Source: Seriola aureovittata
Lineage: Eukaryota; Chordata; Actinopteri; Carangiformes; Carangidae
DNA: 64,000 nucleotides
Direction: 5' to 3'
NCBI RefSeq assembly: GCF_021018895.1
Contig: NC_079386.1
Coordinates: 18,868,052-18,932,051, forward strand
Both the position numbers and the translations under genes were made by a program. How positions within the stretch are numbered: the stretch's first letter is position 1; every line of letters begins with the position of its first letter. Below the pieces are notes generated by a model, which was not told the DNA's origin, did not search any database, and worked only from the letters and a program-made list of their open reading frames with translations. This document shows, piece after piece, positions 36,900 through 48,500 of this stretch.

Positions 36900-38990
36900 A
36901 TCAGCAGGGTGAGCGATGCCTTCCAGCTCATGTCTCGCTGGCAGTGATCTGGGTTAAGCGAGCCAGGACACACACACACTCAATACGGTCAAGTGTTTAC
37001 AGAAAAGATTAAACACGACAAAATTTTGTTAAATGTCCAACTCTGTGTGTGTGTGTGTGTGCGTGTGTGTGCGTGTGTGTGTGTGTGTGCGCGCACATCC
37101 TCACCTCCAGCACCCCCCCTCCTCCCCCTGGTTTCTTCTTCAGCTCTTCGCACTTCCTGAACTTGCAGATCTGGTGACCCGTCTTCCTGTTGCGGCAGGA
37201 TGAGCAGACGCCGCAGTTGATGAGCCGCCTGCACGGCCCGCACACGCCGCACCGCTTCCTCTTCCTCTTTGCCACAGCCCCCGATGACGAAGATGACGAC
37301 GATAAGGTCACGCCCCCTGCTGTCACCCCCGACGACGAGGGCGAGGAGGAAGAGGGGCAGGGGGAGGAGTTGGCGTGCTGCTGGCAGTCCGTTAGCGCCC
37401 GCTGGCCGCCTGTCATCTGGAAGGCGCTGCCAGCATCTGAGATCCCGCCCCCTGCCGACCCCATCGCCATAACGATGACCCCAGGGGGTAATCCTAGCCC
37501 GCCCAGGAAGCTACTACCCATCACCCCTCCCCCATTGCAGCTCCCGCCCTCTGATAGGCCCATCATGTCCGGGTGGGTGTGTCCCTGCTTGTTCATGATG
37601 CCGCAGTCCGCACCGCCACTGTAACCAGGGAGGAAGTTCCCGTTGCTAGATGCCATGGGGTGATGGTGTGCTGCTCCCTGTGTGACAGGAAGTGATGAGG
37701 CAGTGTGTCCGTGTTTTTCAGCTCCTCCCCCCTCACTGCTCCCTCCGCCACCTCCTGCCCCCCCTCCCGACCCCCCGCCGCCGTGGTGCATGCTGGTACT
37801 GTGGTGGTGTGAGGTGGTCATGTGACCCTGCGTTGCAGGGGTGTGGTGATGGTGGTGGTGATGCGTAGGCGCTGTCGCCACAGGCTTGGGCCGGCCCCAG
37901 AACATGGCCGCCGGGTGGTTCATGTTCACGTTCATGTTCATGTTCTCATGGCAACCCCACGGCGCTGTCGCCATGGTGCCCAGCCTGGCGGCGGTGGGGG
38001 GGAAGATGGGGGTGGCAGCTGCCAAACGGGCGGCCAGTTTGGCGGATTGAGGGAAGTTTGTGACGTTCATGTTCATGTTGACGTTGGTCTTGTAGAAGCT
38101 GGCGATGGACGAACGGTAGCGGTCCATCTCCGTGGTGTAGTCCAGCATCGGAGCCAGACTAGACACCTGCAACAGGTACACCATCATCATCCTCCAATGT
38201 TATCAATACCTAATCAATAACACGAGGTACGTCACGGCTCAAACACACAGGACGAACCTTTTTCTTCTGGTCAACTTTGTGAGACAATACAGGTGAGATG
38301 TTCACCGCTATCACAGGTGCTAATGCTAGCAAACAAACAGTCTCCATGGAAACTGTAGAATTTTACTGCTGTAAAATCTCTTTCACTGCTGCAAACGCCT
38401 TAACGCCTTTTTCCTTACCTAAGGAAACCTTTTAAGTTAGTCTGTACTACAACCTTAAGAACCTCCCTCAGCTGAGGAGAAATTTAACTTCAAGTGTCAA
38501 ACTTAAGTAGAAATCTTAAGGTGTTTTGTGCAACTGGCCCCCAGGAATGCAAATCCCGCTATTTTCCAGGAAATTCTCACCAAAATCCCATTTCCTAGAA
38601 AAAATAGTTGAGCTAATCTGGGATTTTTAGCCTTGTTAGCGGCAGTTAATAGCGCTTGAAATATCCGTTGCTCAGTCGTTACTCCACATTTCCTGTCGAT
38701 CTCTATGATGTCAGTCCAGTGTTCCCGCTCTTTCTTTTATCTCTGTGTTTGGTCTCCTCCAGCTCCTGAGGGAAATATCTGTCTCTTTCTCTGCTGAACG
38801 CTCCCCCGTGTTCACCAACATCACCAACATCACAAAACAACGGCGTGGGTCGCTCATATGAGCAACGACTCACCTGTCCCTGGCCGCCGTAGACATGGTG
38901 GTTCGGGTGATGGTGGGAAGGGGCGGAGCCTCTTTGGAGCATTGAGGAGAGGTCGCTCTCCACGCACACGCCGCTCGTCATGCCCGACAT
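35015..38990 (-). CDS. cxxc4: CXXC-type zinc finger protein 4 (Idax-like)
   Basis: The family binds unmethylated CpG DNA and, through its C-terminus, the Wnt mediator Dishevelled. Exons on the minus strand: 38874-38990, 37105-38166, 35015-35062; all phase 0, total 1227 nt, 408 aa. The ATG at 38990 is the first after an in-frame TGA. Family landmarks: [20 protein letters not shown] near the N-terminus, [10 protein letters not shown], then the CXXC finger [19 protein letters not shown] with [20 protein letters not shown]. The last exon encodes [15 protein letters not shown]; the FRWFF ending matches CXXC4, whereas CXXC5 ends FRWFQ as I recall. The N-terminal extension before DYTTEMDRY and Met-Asn repeats ([18 protein letters not shown]) differ from the human protein. 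Human CXXC4 is about 367 aa. An open frame continues past the exon 2 donor into a CA repeat, but the FRWFF exon is the better end. Confidence 0.92.
35200..35570 (+). repeat. composite dispersed repeats in cxxc4 intron 2
   Basis: Starts with a GGCCCAACATATACC...GGCCCGAGTCTGGCC motif, related to 62650-62790. It continues with a common fish repeat: CCATAGACTCCCATGTTAAA, AATAAACATGTTTACAGCCT, AAAGTTATGGAGGATTGAGG and GCGGGGCCTCTTTGAGTGAC. The latter part has an inverted partner at 55505-55655. It lies just upstream, in transcript sense, of the last cxxc4 exon. Confidence 0.7.
36268..37095 (+). repeat. cluster of CA/GT microsatellites
   Basis: CA or GT tracts at about 36268-36328, 36411-36436, 36541-36562, 36719-36763, 36831-36896 and 37045-37095, all inside cxxc4 intron 2 and ending about 10 nt from the exon 2 donor. 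Confidence 0.9.
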
Positions 38991-40079
38991 GACCTCACAC
39001 ACACCTCAGCGCACACATGCACGCGCGCACGCACGCACTCACACGCTTGCTCACGAAGGAAGTCGGTGAGTCGTTAGTCCCGCTCTGTGGATGAAAACAA
39101 AGAGGATCATAAACATAACCTAAAGTGTCGTCGTCGTCGTGACGACAACAGAGTCCCAACCTTTTCCACCTCATGACTCACTTGAAAATCTCAAAAATGT
39201 TGGCGGCCAACGTCCGGAGGACAATTCATATGTTCTCAGATCAGTTCTTATTTTAATGATAACCATTTGTCCATTTCTGGATTAGCTAGGAGTTAGGGGG
39301 CGGAGTCAGACACTGCCAAGATGGCGACGGTGGAGCAGCTCACTCTGAGCTTCAGAAACCTGTGGGTGACGTCCATCTTTATTTACAGTCTATGGATGCG
39401 ATGGGACATCATAAAAGTTCCCTGGCCCACAGGTTGGGAACTAAGAGATTGAACAGAACGTCATTTCCCATGATTCAACTGACACGTCTCCTTCTTTTAC
39501 GGTTTCATTACTTGTCTCATCTCTAACTTCCACCACATTCTGCAGGTCATATTCAAACAGAGTCAAGTGTTTTAGTCCCATGACTGACCTGATCAATTAA
39601 TTGATTGATTCATTGACTGATACCTGATCTTTTTCTTTCAGATCGGTTCGAGTGTTTCCTCAAGTTCAAACGACAGAACCACAGACACAAACCACAAAGG
39701 TGCACAAAGCAACGGTTCCACCAATGAAACTAAAAGACCCAAATGACATCACAGCCACGCAACTTCCTGTCGAAACCATGAATGAAACCTGACGGAGGTG
39801 CAACACTGGAAAACACCAGCGGTCTGCACCGTACCCACGTGTCCTTGAGCAACGGAGCACTGAATCCCAACCGGCAACCCACAGGCTCTCTGCTGCGAGA
39901 TTAAACTCTGACCTCCACGACGCGCCTGACAGGCGATTCAGGTGATGACAGTTTTACTAAGAAGAAGAAGAAGAAAGTTCCAGTTCTGAAAATCAACGCT
40001 GTGATTCATCTTGTTTTTATTAAACCTCCTAAACTATTCTGTTTGGTCTGAAACCACAGACAAGCTGACCTCTGACCTC

Positions 40080-40082
<3 letters not shown>

Positions 40083-40128
<46 letters not shown>

Positions 40129-40417
40129 ACACACACACACACACACAGATGGACGAGTCTGAGTGTAAAACATTCCCTGCCTTTGTGTGTGAGACAAACA
40201 GACTGAGAAAGAGATGTGAATGAGTAAAATATGTGTGTGTGTAACAGCCAGAGAAGCACAAGATGTGTGTGTGTGTGTGTCTGTGTGTGTGTCTGTGTGT
40301 GTGTGTGTGAGTGTGTGTGTGTGTGTCTGTGTTTGTGTGTGTGAGTGTGTGTGTCTGTGTGTGTGTGTGTGTGTGCAGCTGAGAGACAGAACGAGAGCAC
40401 GAGTGTGTCTCTGTGCT

Positions 40418-40454
<37 letters not shown>

Positions 40455-40500
40455 GTGTGTGTGTGTGTGTGTGTGTGTGTCGGTGTGTGTGTGTGTGTCT
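40083..40500 (+). repeat. (CA)n then (GT)n microsatellites
   Basis: A CA tract (40083-40147) followed about 80 bp later by nearly 270 bp of interrupted GT repeats. The two are inverted relative to each other and could pair into a long imperfect hairpin. Confidence 0.95.
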
Positions 40501-41577
40501 TCTAGCCCCCCCTCCTTCCACCTCCTCCACTCCCTCGAGGCGTAACTAATTACCCTGTCTGGTCAACCGGGCCGGTGCGAGCTCCGACAGAAGGTCACGG
40601 CGGCCACCGGCCGCGAGGGGAAAGCGGCTCCCCCACGCGACACATTAACCCCCCCTCCCCCCTCCCCCCTCAGGCACAGTGTGAGGAAGGCGAGGAGGAG
40701 GAGGGAGGGAGGGAGGGAGGAGAGGGGGGGTCAATAAAAAAAAAAAAAAAAAAAAAAAAAGCAGATCCGATAAGAAGCGATAAATACCGTGAACACAGCA
40801 TGCAGTCCGACACACAGGAGCAGAACACCAGAAGATGGACGGCGCGTGCTGCTGCTACTTACCGGGCCCGCAAGGAGGAGGAGGAGGAGGAGGAGGAGGA
40901 GGAGGAAGAGGGTGATGAGGAGAAGAGGAGGAAGGAGATGAGGAGGAAGGAGGAGAAGACCGTCTGGGAATTAGCCCGCCACGGATCATGGCTGGCGGGG
41001 AAGGAGACACAGAGAGAGAGGAGAGGAGAGGAGGAGGGGGGGGGGGAGAGGAGCACCGGGAGGGGATTTGTCGGTCTGTCGGTACCGAGGAGAGAAGGAG
41101 GAGGAGAGGGAGGGAGGAAGGGAGGGGGGTAATGGATAACGGGGGGCGGATGGATAATCACCTGGGCTTGGCACGAGCGAACGTGAGGTGGGGGGTGGGG
41201 GCGGGAGGGGGAGGGAGGCGAGAGAGGGAGAGAGAGGCGTTAAATTAGCCAGGTCGAGGCGAGGAGGAAGCGGCTCTGTGGAGACCCTGCAGGGGCGGGA
41301 AAAAAAGACGAGCTCGAGGAAAGAAAAAAACACCATGGGAAGAAAGCAGGGGGTGGGGGGGGGGGGTGATGAATAACGGATACGTGTGTCGCTCTCGCGA
41401 CAGAATGGGGGGGGGGTACACGCAACGTTGATGTGATGCTGGGTAACAGAGAGGGGAGGGGGTGTGTGATTATGTGTCGGCTCGTGCCCTCCGCCGTGTC
41501 TCCTGCTGTCGGCGGCGCCCGTGGCGGCGTGCCGTGCGCGCGGTGTGAGTGATGTGATTGGCTGCCTGCAGGTAACC

Positions 41578-41609
41578 GAGAGAGAGAGGGAGAGAGAGGG
41601 AGAGAGAGA

Positions 41610-41705
<96 letters not shown>

Positions 41706-41706
41706 C
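41578..41706 (+). repeat. (GA)n microsatellite
   Basis: About 129 bp of GA repeats with a few C or GG interruptions. The plus strand is all-purine over long runs. Confidence 0.95.
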
Positions 41707-43679
41707 ATTAGGACAGAGAGAGAAAAGGACTGAAGTATTTTATAAACACTTTCGTGCAGCAACTCGATGAATCAATTTACTGATCAAAAGAAAATTAATC
41801 AGCAACTAATGAAATATATTTTTCGTCATTTTTCAAGATATTTTGAAATGTTATCACCATATTTTTTTTAGACAAAGTGATTAATAAAGAAAATTAAAGG
41901 AACAAATGTTTGACCAGCTGTTAATATGTAATTACACCTGCTCATTAATATTTATATTTTTCACTGCACTGTGGCTGCTTGTAGTGGACAGCAGAAGGTT
42001 CCACCTAGATGAATGAGTTTCCCTCCTCTGCTGTTTGTGTTGATGAGCTGATGAACAGCTGATGAACAGCTGATGAACAGCTGATGGAGCTGAGTCCCCG
42101 GTCGCTGCCATTAAACCACCACAGAAGAAGAGCTCATTAACGGATCCAGTTAATGGAGAACATGATGGATGAGTCAGAGTTTATCCACTCAAACTGTTTC
42201 TGTCACATTTTATTTCCATTGACTCGAACAAACATGTTGCGACTTTTCTTCTCACTGGTGGATGATTTGTCACATTCTTATGTCTTAATCAATAAAAAAC
42301 AATATTGATTGACTTTAGAGCGGTTTGCCAAAAGATTAAATTAAGTTTGTTTTGGAGTTTTTTTTCTTTAAAACTAATTAATTTTTGAACACACGCTGTA
42401 TTCAAAACAAACTGTGTGAACTCTACGTGTTGTCCTGTAATTGATTATAATTGATTAGTTCCCATGGCGATAACAGCAGAGTGAGGGGGGAGGGGACTCC
42501 TCTCATTGAATCCATCAGGTTCAAACGTTCATCCTCAGACATTTGAGGTTCAGATATGGTCACAGGAACCTTAAGTTTCTTTCCTTGGTTTGGTCACTAA
42601 GGTCTTCACTGACTTTAAGTGATTTCTTAAGTATAAGATTAAGGAGAAAACCTTAAATACTTCGGTGAACATTTTAGGGAAACCTTAAGGGGAAGACTTA
42701 AGGAAAATCTTAACTTAAGCTGTTTTGTGCTATTGGCCTTTTGCACAAAGTTTTAAATAACAAAATAAATGTTTGTTATGTATGAATAAATTACCGAGCT
42801 CTTCATCCTACTGACTGTTGTCCTCACAGACCAGCTGTCCATCACGGCGACCTGCAGAGCGCCCTCACGTGATGAGAACATCAGTCACCTGTGCAGAGGC
42901 TCATCCTCGCCTCACCCTGACTGTCCTCACTGGGGGGGGGGGGTCTGTGTCTCTGTGCTGTGGGAAACAGCAAAGTGTTTTACAAACATTTAAACTTTAA
43001 AAGGATGTTAAAAACTGAATAAAATGTGAACAATCAGAGTATGAATGTGGCTGTGCTGAATCCGCAGGACATAATAGTCCAATGTATCATCATGCAAATG
43101 TTTAGATTTCAACATTTCACTAATTTTATAATCACATCCTGTGTTTTTATAAACCAGCTCCATGGCTACATGGCTCATATCAAAGGAAAGGGGAAGAAGA
43201 TCCTTTAGTAAAAGTTGCAATTTAAAAGTCCTGCATTCAAAACCTCATTTAATAATACAGCAAAATAAAGTTTCAAAAATAAAAGTCCTGGCTGTGTTCC
43301 TTTATGAATTTTATATTACTTAATGATTATCACTGATGATTAATGTGCATGCAGCATTTTAATGTTGTAGATCAAGAGTTGGCTTATTCATCTTATTAAT
43401 TTTATACATGTGTAGTTTAATTTGTAATAAAATGTATTTTCTTTTATAGACAGGAAACTGGTTTTGTATGTAAAATATTAATCTTCAAAGTAACTACTAA
43501 CTATAGAGTAAAAAGTTGAATATTATAATGCAGCATTACATGGAAATACACTTGTTTCTGCTTCAAAAAATGATGAAATCTCGTCATCTAGTGGAGGAAA
43601 GTGGGACCTCCATTCGTGTTGTTGTGATCACCTGACTCCAGCAAAACCTCCACTGACCCGCTGCTGGGTTTTACTCTCC

Positions 43680-43745
43680 CCGCCGCTCAGCCCCACTCCA
43701 GGCTTTAACACCGAGCTGCCCCCGCTGGGAGGCTAAAGGCTGCAG
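43680..43745 (+). other. prelid1: candidate non-coding first exon of the prelid1-like gene
   Basis: A GC-rich segment ends GGCTGCAG followed by the donor GTATGTCAG at 43746. It contains no useful ATG. The next acceptor in register for this gene is CCCCACAG at 45463, just upstream of the coding start, so this is a reasonable 5' untranslated exon. Its start is not defined. Confidence 0.4.
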
Positions 43746-44688
43746 GTATGTCAGCTCAACGGCCGGGGTTAGACGATAACTACAAGCGGCTTCATCCGAC
43801 AACAGCTTCAGAAACCCGGCGAGCTGTGTAGCGACGAGCGGTGTAGCCTGTAAGCTAACGTGGAGCCCGGTAACTTCTGCTGAGGATTGAGCAGCTCACT
43901 ATCCAAATAAACTATGCCCCTAACCCCAATGCTAACATGTTAGCTTACAGTAACGCCGATTGGGGCTCAGAAGACAATTAACTGGCTAAACTTATGAGAG
44001 ATGTTGGTTTCATTATTTCGTAAAAACATCAATGTACTGTTGTACACAAACTCACAGTGCTGAAGTCAGTTTCCGATTCGACAGTTCAGGGGACGGTTAA
44101 GGGAAACGCACCTGAGCGACATCTCACTATTGTGACATTAAACTTCCTGATCAAAATCGTTTTTTTTAACGTTGTTTGAAACCCGCTTTAAATCCGTGAC
44201 AACTTGTTTTAAAAAGAAACGGCCGCTCGGTGTCGTACGTTAACTTTCCCCTTAACTGTCGAACCGGATGCTGACTTCAGCGTCGTTCAGTAACAAGCAG
44301 CTAGCAACGCCGACTTCTCTGTGTAATTAGCTAACATTAGACATGTAAAGTTAACCGAGCAGCGCGGGTTAGTGGCGGTTCAACCTACTAGTTAACCTTA
44401 ACACAAACATGTAACCAAGTTAACTAACAGACCAGCAACACTGACTAAGCTCAACATACATCTTGTACAGTAAATCCAGTTAGCAGTACCTATGCTACAT
44501 ACAAGCTTTGGCAGCCACATCAGAGTGACGTTAGCGTCAGTTATTTAACGTTTATTTCTGAGAAAACGACACAAGCAACGTTAACTACAATCTCATAAGT
44601 CATTCATTGCGGGTTATTGACAATACATATTGTAAACTCACGCTCAAATCACAAGTAAAATCGCCGGTTTGCTCTGTTGTCGATAGAA

Positions 44689-44760
44689 GCGTTGGTGGTA
44701 TAGTGGTTAGCATAGCTGCCTTCCAAGCAGTTGACCCGGGTTCGATTCCCGGCCAACGCA
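44689..44760 (+). tRNA. tRNA-Gly (anticodon TCC)
   Basis: A complete 72-nt tRNA. The acceptor stem GCGTTGG pairs with CCAACGC, with discriminator A. The anticodon loop CTTCCAA gives TCC at 44722-44724, and the internal B box GGTTCGATTCC lies at 44739-44749. A TTTTT run at 44766-44770 is a good RNA polymerase III terminator. No intron and no mismatch in the acceptor stem, so it looks functional. It lies inside the first intron of the prelid1-like gene on the same strand. Confidence 0.97.
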
Positions 44761-45509
44761 TCTGGTTTTTGTGCCGCGAAACAGGGTTTGACCGTTAAAA
44801 CGGGTTTAATCGTTTATTTTTATTTTTTTTATATGTTATTTCGATGTACTACAAATGGCAAAAGCATGTTCAATGTAGTGTGTTTCTTTATTTTTTTGTT
44901 TTAAATTTTTTGTATCTTGGTCGATTAATAATATAACAATCTATTATAATATACGCAAAAATTTAAATTATTTTTTGGATCTGGTTTTATAGATGTCAGA
45001 ATATGATGTTATTCTTCACCATAGTAGTAACTGAATATCTATGTGTTGTGGATCGATGGTCAAATAAAACAAACAATTTGAATACATAATCTAAAGGCCA
45101 TCGACAGTTATTACTGGCATTTTTCACCTTTTTCCATTCTTTTTTTTTTATGACGTGAAGTGAATCATTATGTCAAATAATTAAGATTAAGGTGATGAAC
45201 TAACGTCTGCTTATATTTGAATTAAAAATATATTTTCAGGACACAAACTAAAGATTATTTTAATTATAAAAAAAGGGAATGTTTTGTTTGACAAATCACT
45301 GAAATTATTATTTGTTTATCAGAATAATATTCTATCAATCAAATACTTTTTGTCTTACACTTTAATTTCAATTTTATTTCTTTGAGAAATGTGCTCTTAA
45401 AAATGTTGACTTTAATGAGGAAAACAACAACTGTTTTTTTTCTGTCATTGCTTTTCCCCACAGCTCCTGGATGAGTCGGCCAAACACCTTGTCTGTGTTT
45501 TATGTAGAC

Positions 45510-48500
45510 ATGGGCAGGTATTTCCACAGTGAGGTCGACATTAGGAGTCCGTGGCATCAGGTGTTGGCTGCCTTCTGGCAGCGCTACCCCAACCCGTACA
45601 GGTAACGGGGGCACTTATTTTCATAACTGATCAATCTGCGAAATAATTTCTGATTAATTGTTTTGCCAGTAAATGACAGGAAGTGGTTAAAAAAGTCTGT
45701 TATGATATGTCAGTCCAATGTGACATTTATAAATTTCTTGTTTTAATGACCAACTGTCAAAAGCTCAAAGATCTTCAGTCTTTGGCTTTTTTTTCCGTAA
45801 AAACTGACAACGATTATTTAGTTTTCAAGATAATGGTTGCGGCTGTGCAGGTAACACACACATTTGTACTTCTGTACCTGTGAGGACCCTCACTGACATA
45901 ATGCAATGACTTTTCTCTGTTATGACCCCTTGTCATGAACAATATTAATGATACTAGTAACAAAACGACCCACGTTGAATTTAATTGGAATTGATGTTTA
46001 TGGGTTTTTTTTACGTTTCTCATCAGCTTCTGTTGTGCAAATGAAAAATGTAAGTTTACCTGCCAGAACAAGGTTTTCTTTTCTGCCCTGTCTTCCTTCT
46101 AAACTACCTCCCCCAATTTAAGAATCACCGCCCAAGCCCCTAATAATAACCTTACTCTAAACCAAAGTATAACCTCAACCCTGAAAACCTCCTTAACCCT
46201 CCGACAGCCCAGAAGAACTTTTCCAAAAATGTCCTCGCTTCCCCAAAATGTCCTCAGTTTCTAAAACGTCTTCACTTTCTAAAACGTCGTCATTCCCCAA
46301 AATGTCCTCACTTTCTAAAAATGTTCTATGGTCTATTTATAATATAATCACAAATTATAAAACCTCACAAATATAGAGGCACACACACATACTAAAGTCA
46401 CAAATCTGTATGTTTTTACGTATCAGCACCCACGTCCTCACTGAGGACGTCCTGTACCGCGAAGTCACCCCCAGCAACCACCTGTTGTCACGGCGACTGC
46501 TGACAAAGACCAACCGGCTGCCGGGCTGGGCGGAGCGCGTCTTCCCCACCCACATGGCCCGGGCCGTCTACGTCCTGGAGGACTCCATTGTGGACCCACA
46601 AAGACACACACTCACCACCAAGACCTGGAACGTCAACCACAACACGCTAATGGTGAGACGCTGCGAGTTAGTTACCATGGTTATTTACTTTGCGTGTCCA
46701 CCTGTCCAGTTCAAAGTTCAAATGACTTTGAGTTAACATATATATTGTAAGAGTTTAAATCTTAATTTTCGGGGGAAGATTCCACCTTCATTAGATAGTG
46801 AGATAGAGGTGACAGGAAGTGAGGTAGAGCTGGGGAACAAGCAAGGTCTGTGACCAAGATCGTTCCGGGGACGTTGTGGTCAATTGGCAACGTCTTGTTG
46901 TGGCGACTTCTTGCAAGTGTTTGCTGGGTGGTTGGATAGCTTCACCCTCCCCCTGCACCTTTTTGATGTCGGAATAGGGGGGACTGGAACTTTTTGAAGC
47001 CGACAGTCCGTCATTGACACCAATGTCCCTTCGCGACTGGCTGCGTAGAGGTGAGAATTGTAAAATCACAATGCTCTCCAATTCCTGCTTCATGGGCTCC
47101 TGTTGTCAGGGTATTAGCCACATTAGCTCTTGCAGTCTACACTTACAGCCCTCCCCACACCTTTTTGCTTCAGCATGAAAGCGAACTTCCTCCAGACAAC
47201 CTAACATTACCAGACTGTTGAGTTTGACGAACGCCGCAAACAGACAAAGTACATTTTAGGAATGTTCCCCACAGGAGACCAAGTCATGGCCCGATCTGTT
47301 TATACTGTGGACTAACAATATTGAATTCTAACACTTGAAGATTGAATGTCCATGTTTGAACAGTTATATGAATTTCGTCGGACCTGTATTGTACAGTATT
47401 TATTGTCTCCGCCTCTCAGACGGTGGTAGAGCGTTGTTCGTTTGAAGAAGACCGTAGTCGGCCTACCTGGACCAAACTCAGGAGGGAGGCCTGGATCTCC
47501 TCAGCTGTCTACGGCCTGGCCCGGCCCATACAGGTACAGACACACACACACACACACACACACATTTGTCTTGATATACTTGTGAGGACCCTAACCCTAA
47601 CCATTTCAAACAGTGATGTCCTCACAATGCAGAGAGGTCCTCAATTCGCTGGTTCAGCAACACGAACCCACATCTCTCTGTCTAACTCTTTGTGTTTCTC
47701 CACCAGGAGTTTGGTCTCACCAGATTTAAAAGTAACCAAGCCAAAGCCATGAAGGGGCTGGAGTTTGCTCTGTCCAAGATACAGAGTAAGACACACACAC
47801 ACACACACACACACTTGTTGACTTGTGAGGACCTTTCTCAATGTGAAGATTTGTATTACGTATTGTTAAAAATTTTTTACTATTGTTTTAAAGATTAAAG
47901 ATTTTTCTACCAAAGATGGTGGTTGTATGACACGTGTCCCACCCCTCCCGTGAAACAGCCAATCATCTGCTTTATAACAGCCGATATCAAGCCGACCGTG
48001 TTGTTGCACTTACACAGTTGGTATTTGAAACCTTATACATGAGAAGTGGAAGTAAAACCTGGGGGAAAAAAAGATGTTTTAAAACTTATTTTGGGGCAAA
48101 GTCACCAAACCTTTTTTGTTTTTACATGTGATTCTGTACACGCAGTTTTCATGTCCCGGTGACCATTGAAGGGGAAGTCATGGCTCTCTCTCCATTCATT
48201 TAAATAGGGGCCTGGTCTTGTTAGTACGGAATAATAACTGTCCAAGGGTGTGGCCAAGATGGCTGCCAAATGGCGAGACTTGTTTATCAGGACTTTGGTG
48301 ATGTTCTATGGCGATTTAGTCACTATAGTTGCTTCATGACGTCAGTTAAGTTTTGGCTGTTGATGAATACATATGTCACAATTCCTTTCAAAAAGAGAAT
48401 ATGCTTGAATTACGGGCGGTAAATATGTAGAAACACTGAAATACACCTGATTGTTTTATTACCTGCAGCTGAGGCCCCCCCTCATCTCCATGGAGACCAG

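Larger units (their letters stand above)
38991..43679. other. upstream region of cxxc4: CpG-rich block and long simple repeats
   Basis: Directly upstream of the cxxc4 start are CA/CG-alternating tracts (39000-39040). At 40083-40147 and 40229-40500 are CA and GT tracts. From 40500 to 41560 the plus strand is GC- and purine-rich (GAGGAGGAG runs, G-runs, CpG clusters) with an A25 run at 40736-40760, and 41578-41706 is a long GA tract. This block could be the cxxc4 promoter/CpG island with an untranslated exon, but no splice-supported exon was found. 41707-43679 is AT-rich with no recognisable gene. Confidence 0.5.

Noticed and set aside
37009..37104. cxxc4 protein ending in a His-Thr repeat (reading past the exon 2 donor)
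   Set aside because: A GTGAGG donor and the separate FRWFF exon at 35015-35062 give the known family C-terminus.
40220..40549. Long VCVCVC and HTHTHT open frames (also near 13400, 30600, 36700)
   Set aside because: Frames opened by CA/GT microsatellites without stop codons.
40575..41762. Open frames of 185 and 258 aa rich in Glu/Arg or Ser/Leu/Pro
   Set aside because: Purine-rich simple sequence; no domain, no splice support.
44607..44798. 63-aa open frame over the tRNA
   Set aside because: Overlaps an intact tRNA-Gly gene; no protein similarity.
47590..47605. Telomere-like CCCTAACCCTAA
   Set aside because: Only two copies inside a dispersed repeat; not an interstitial telomere.
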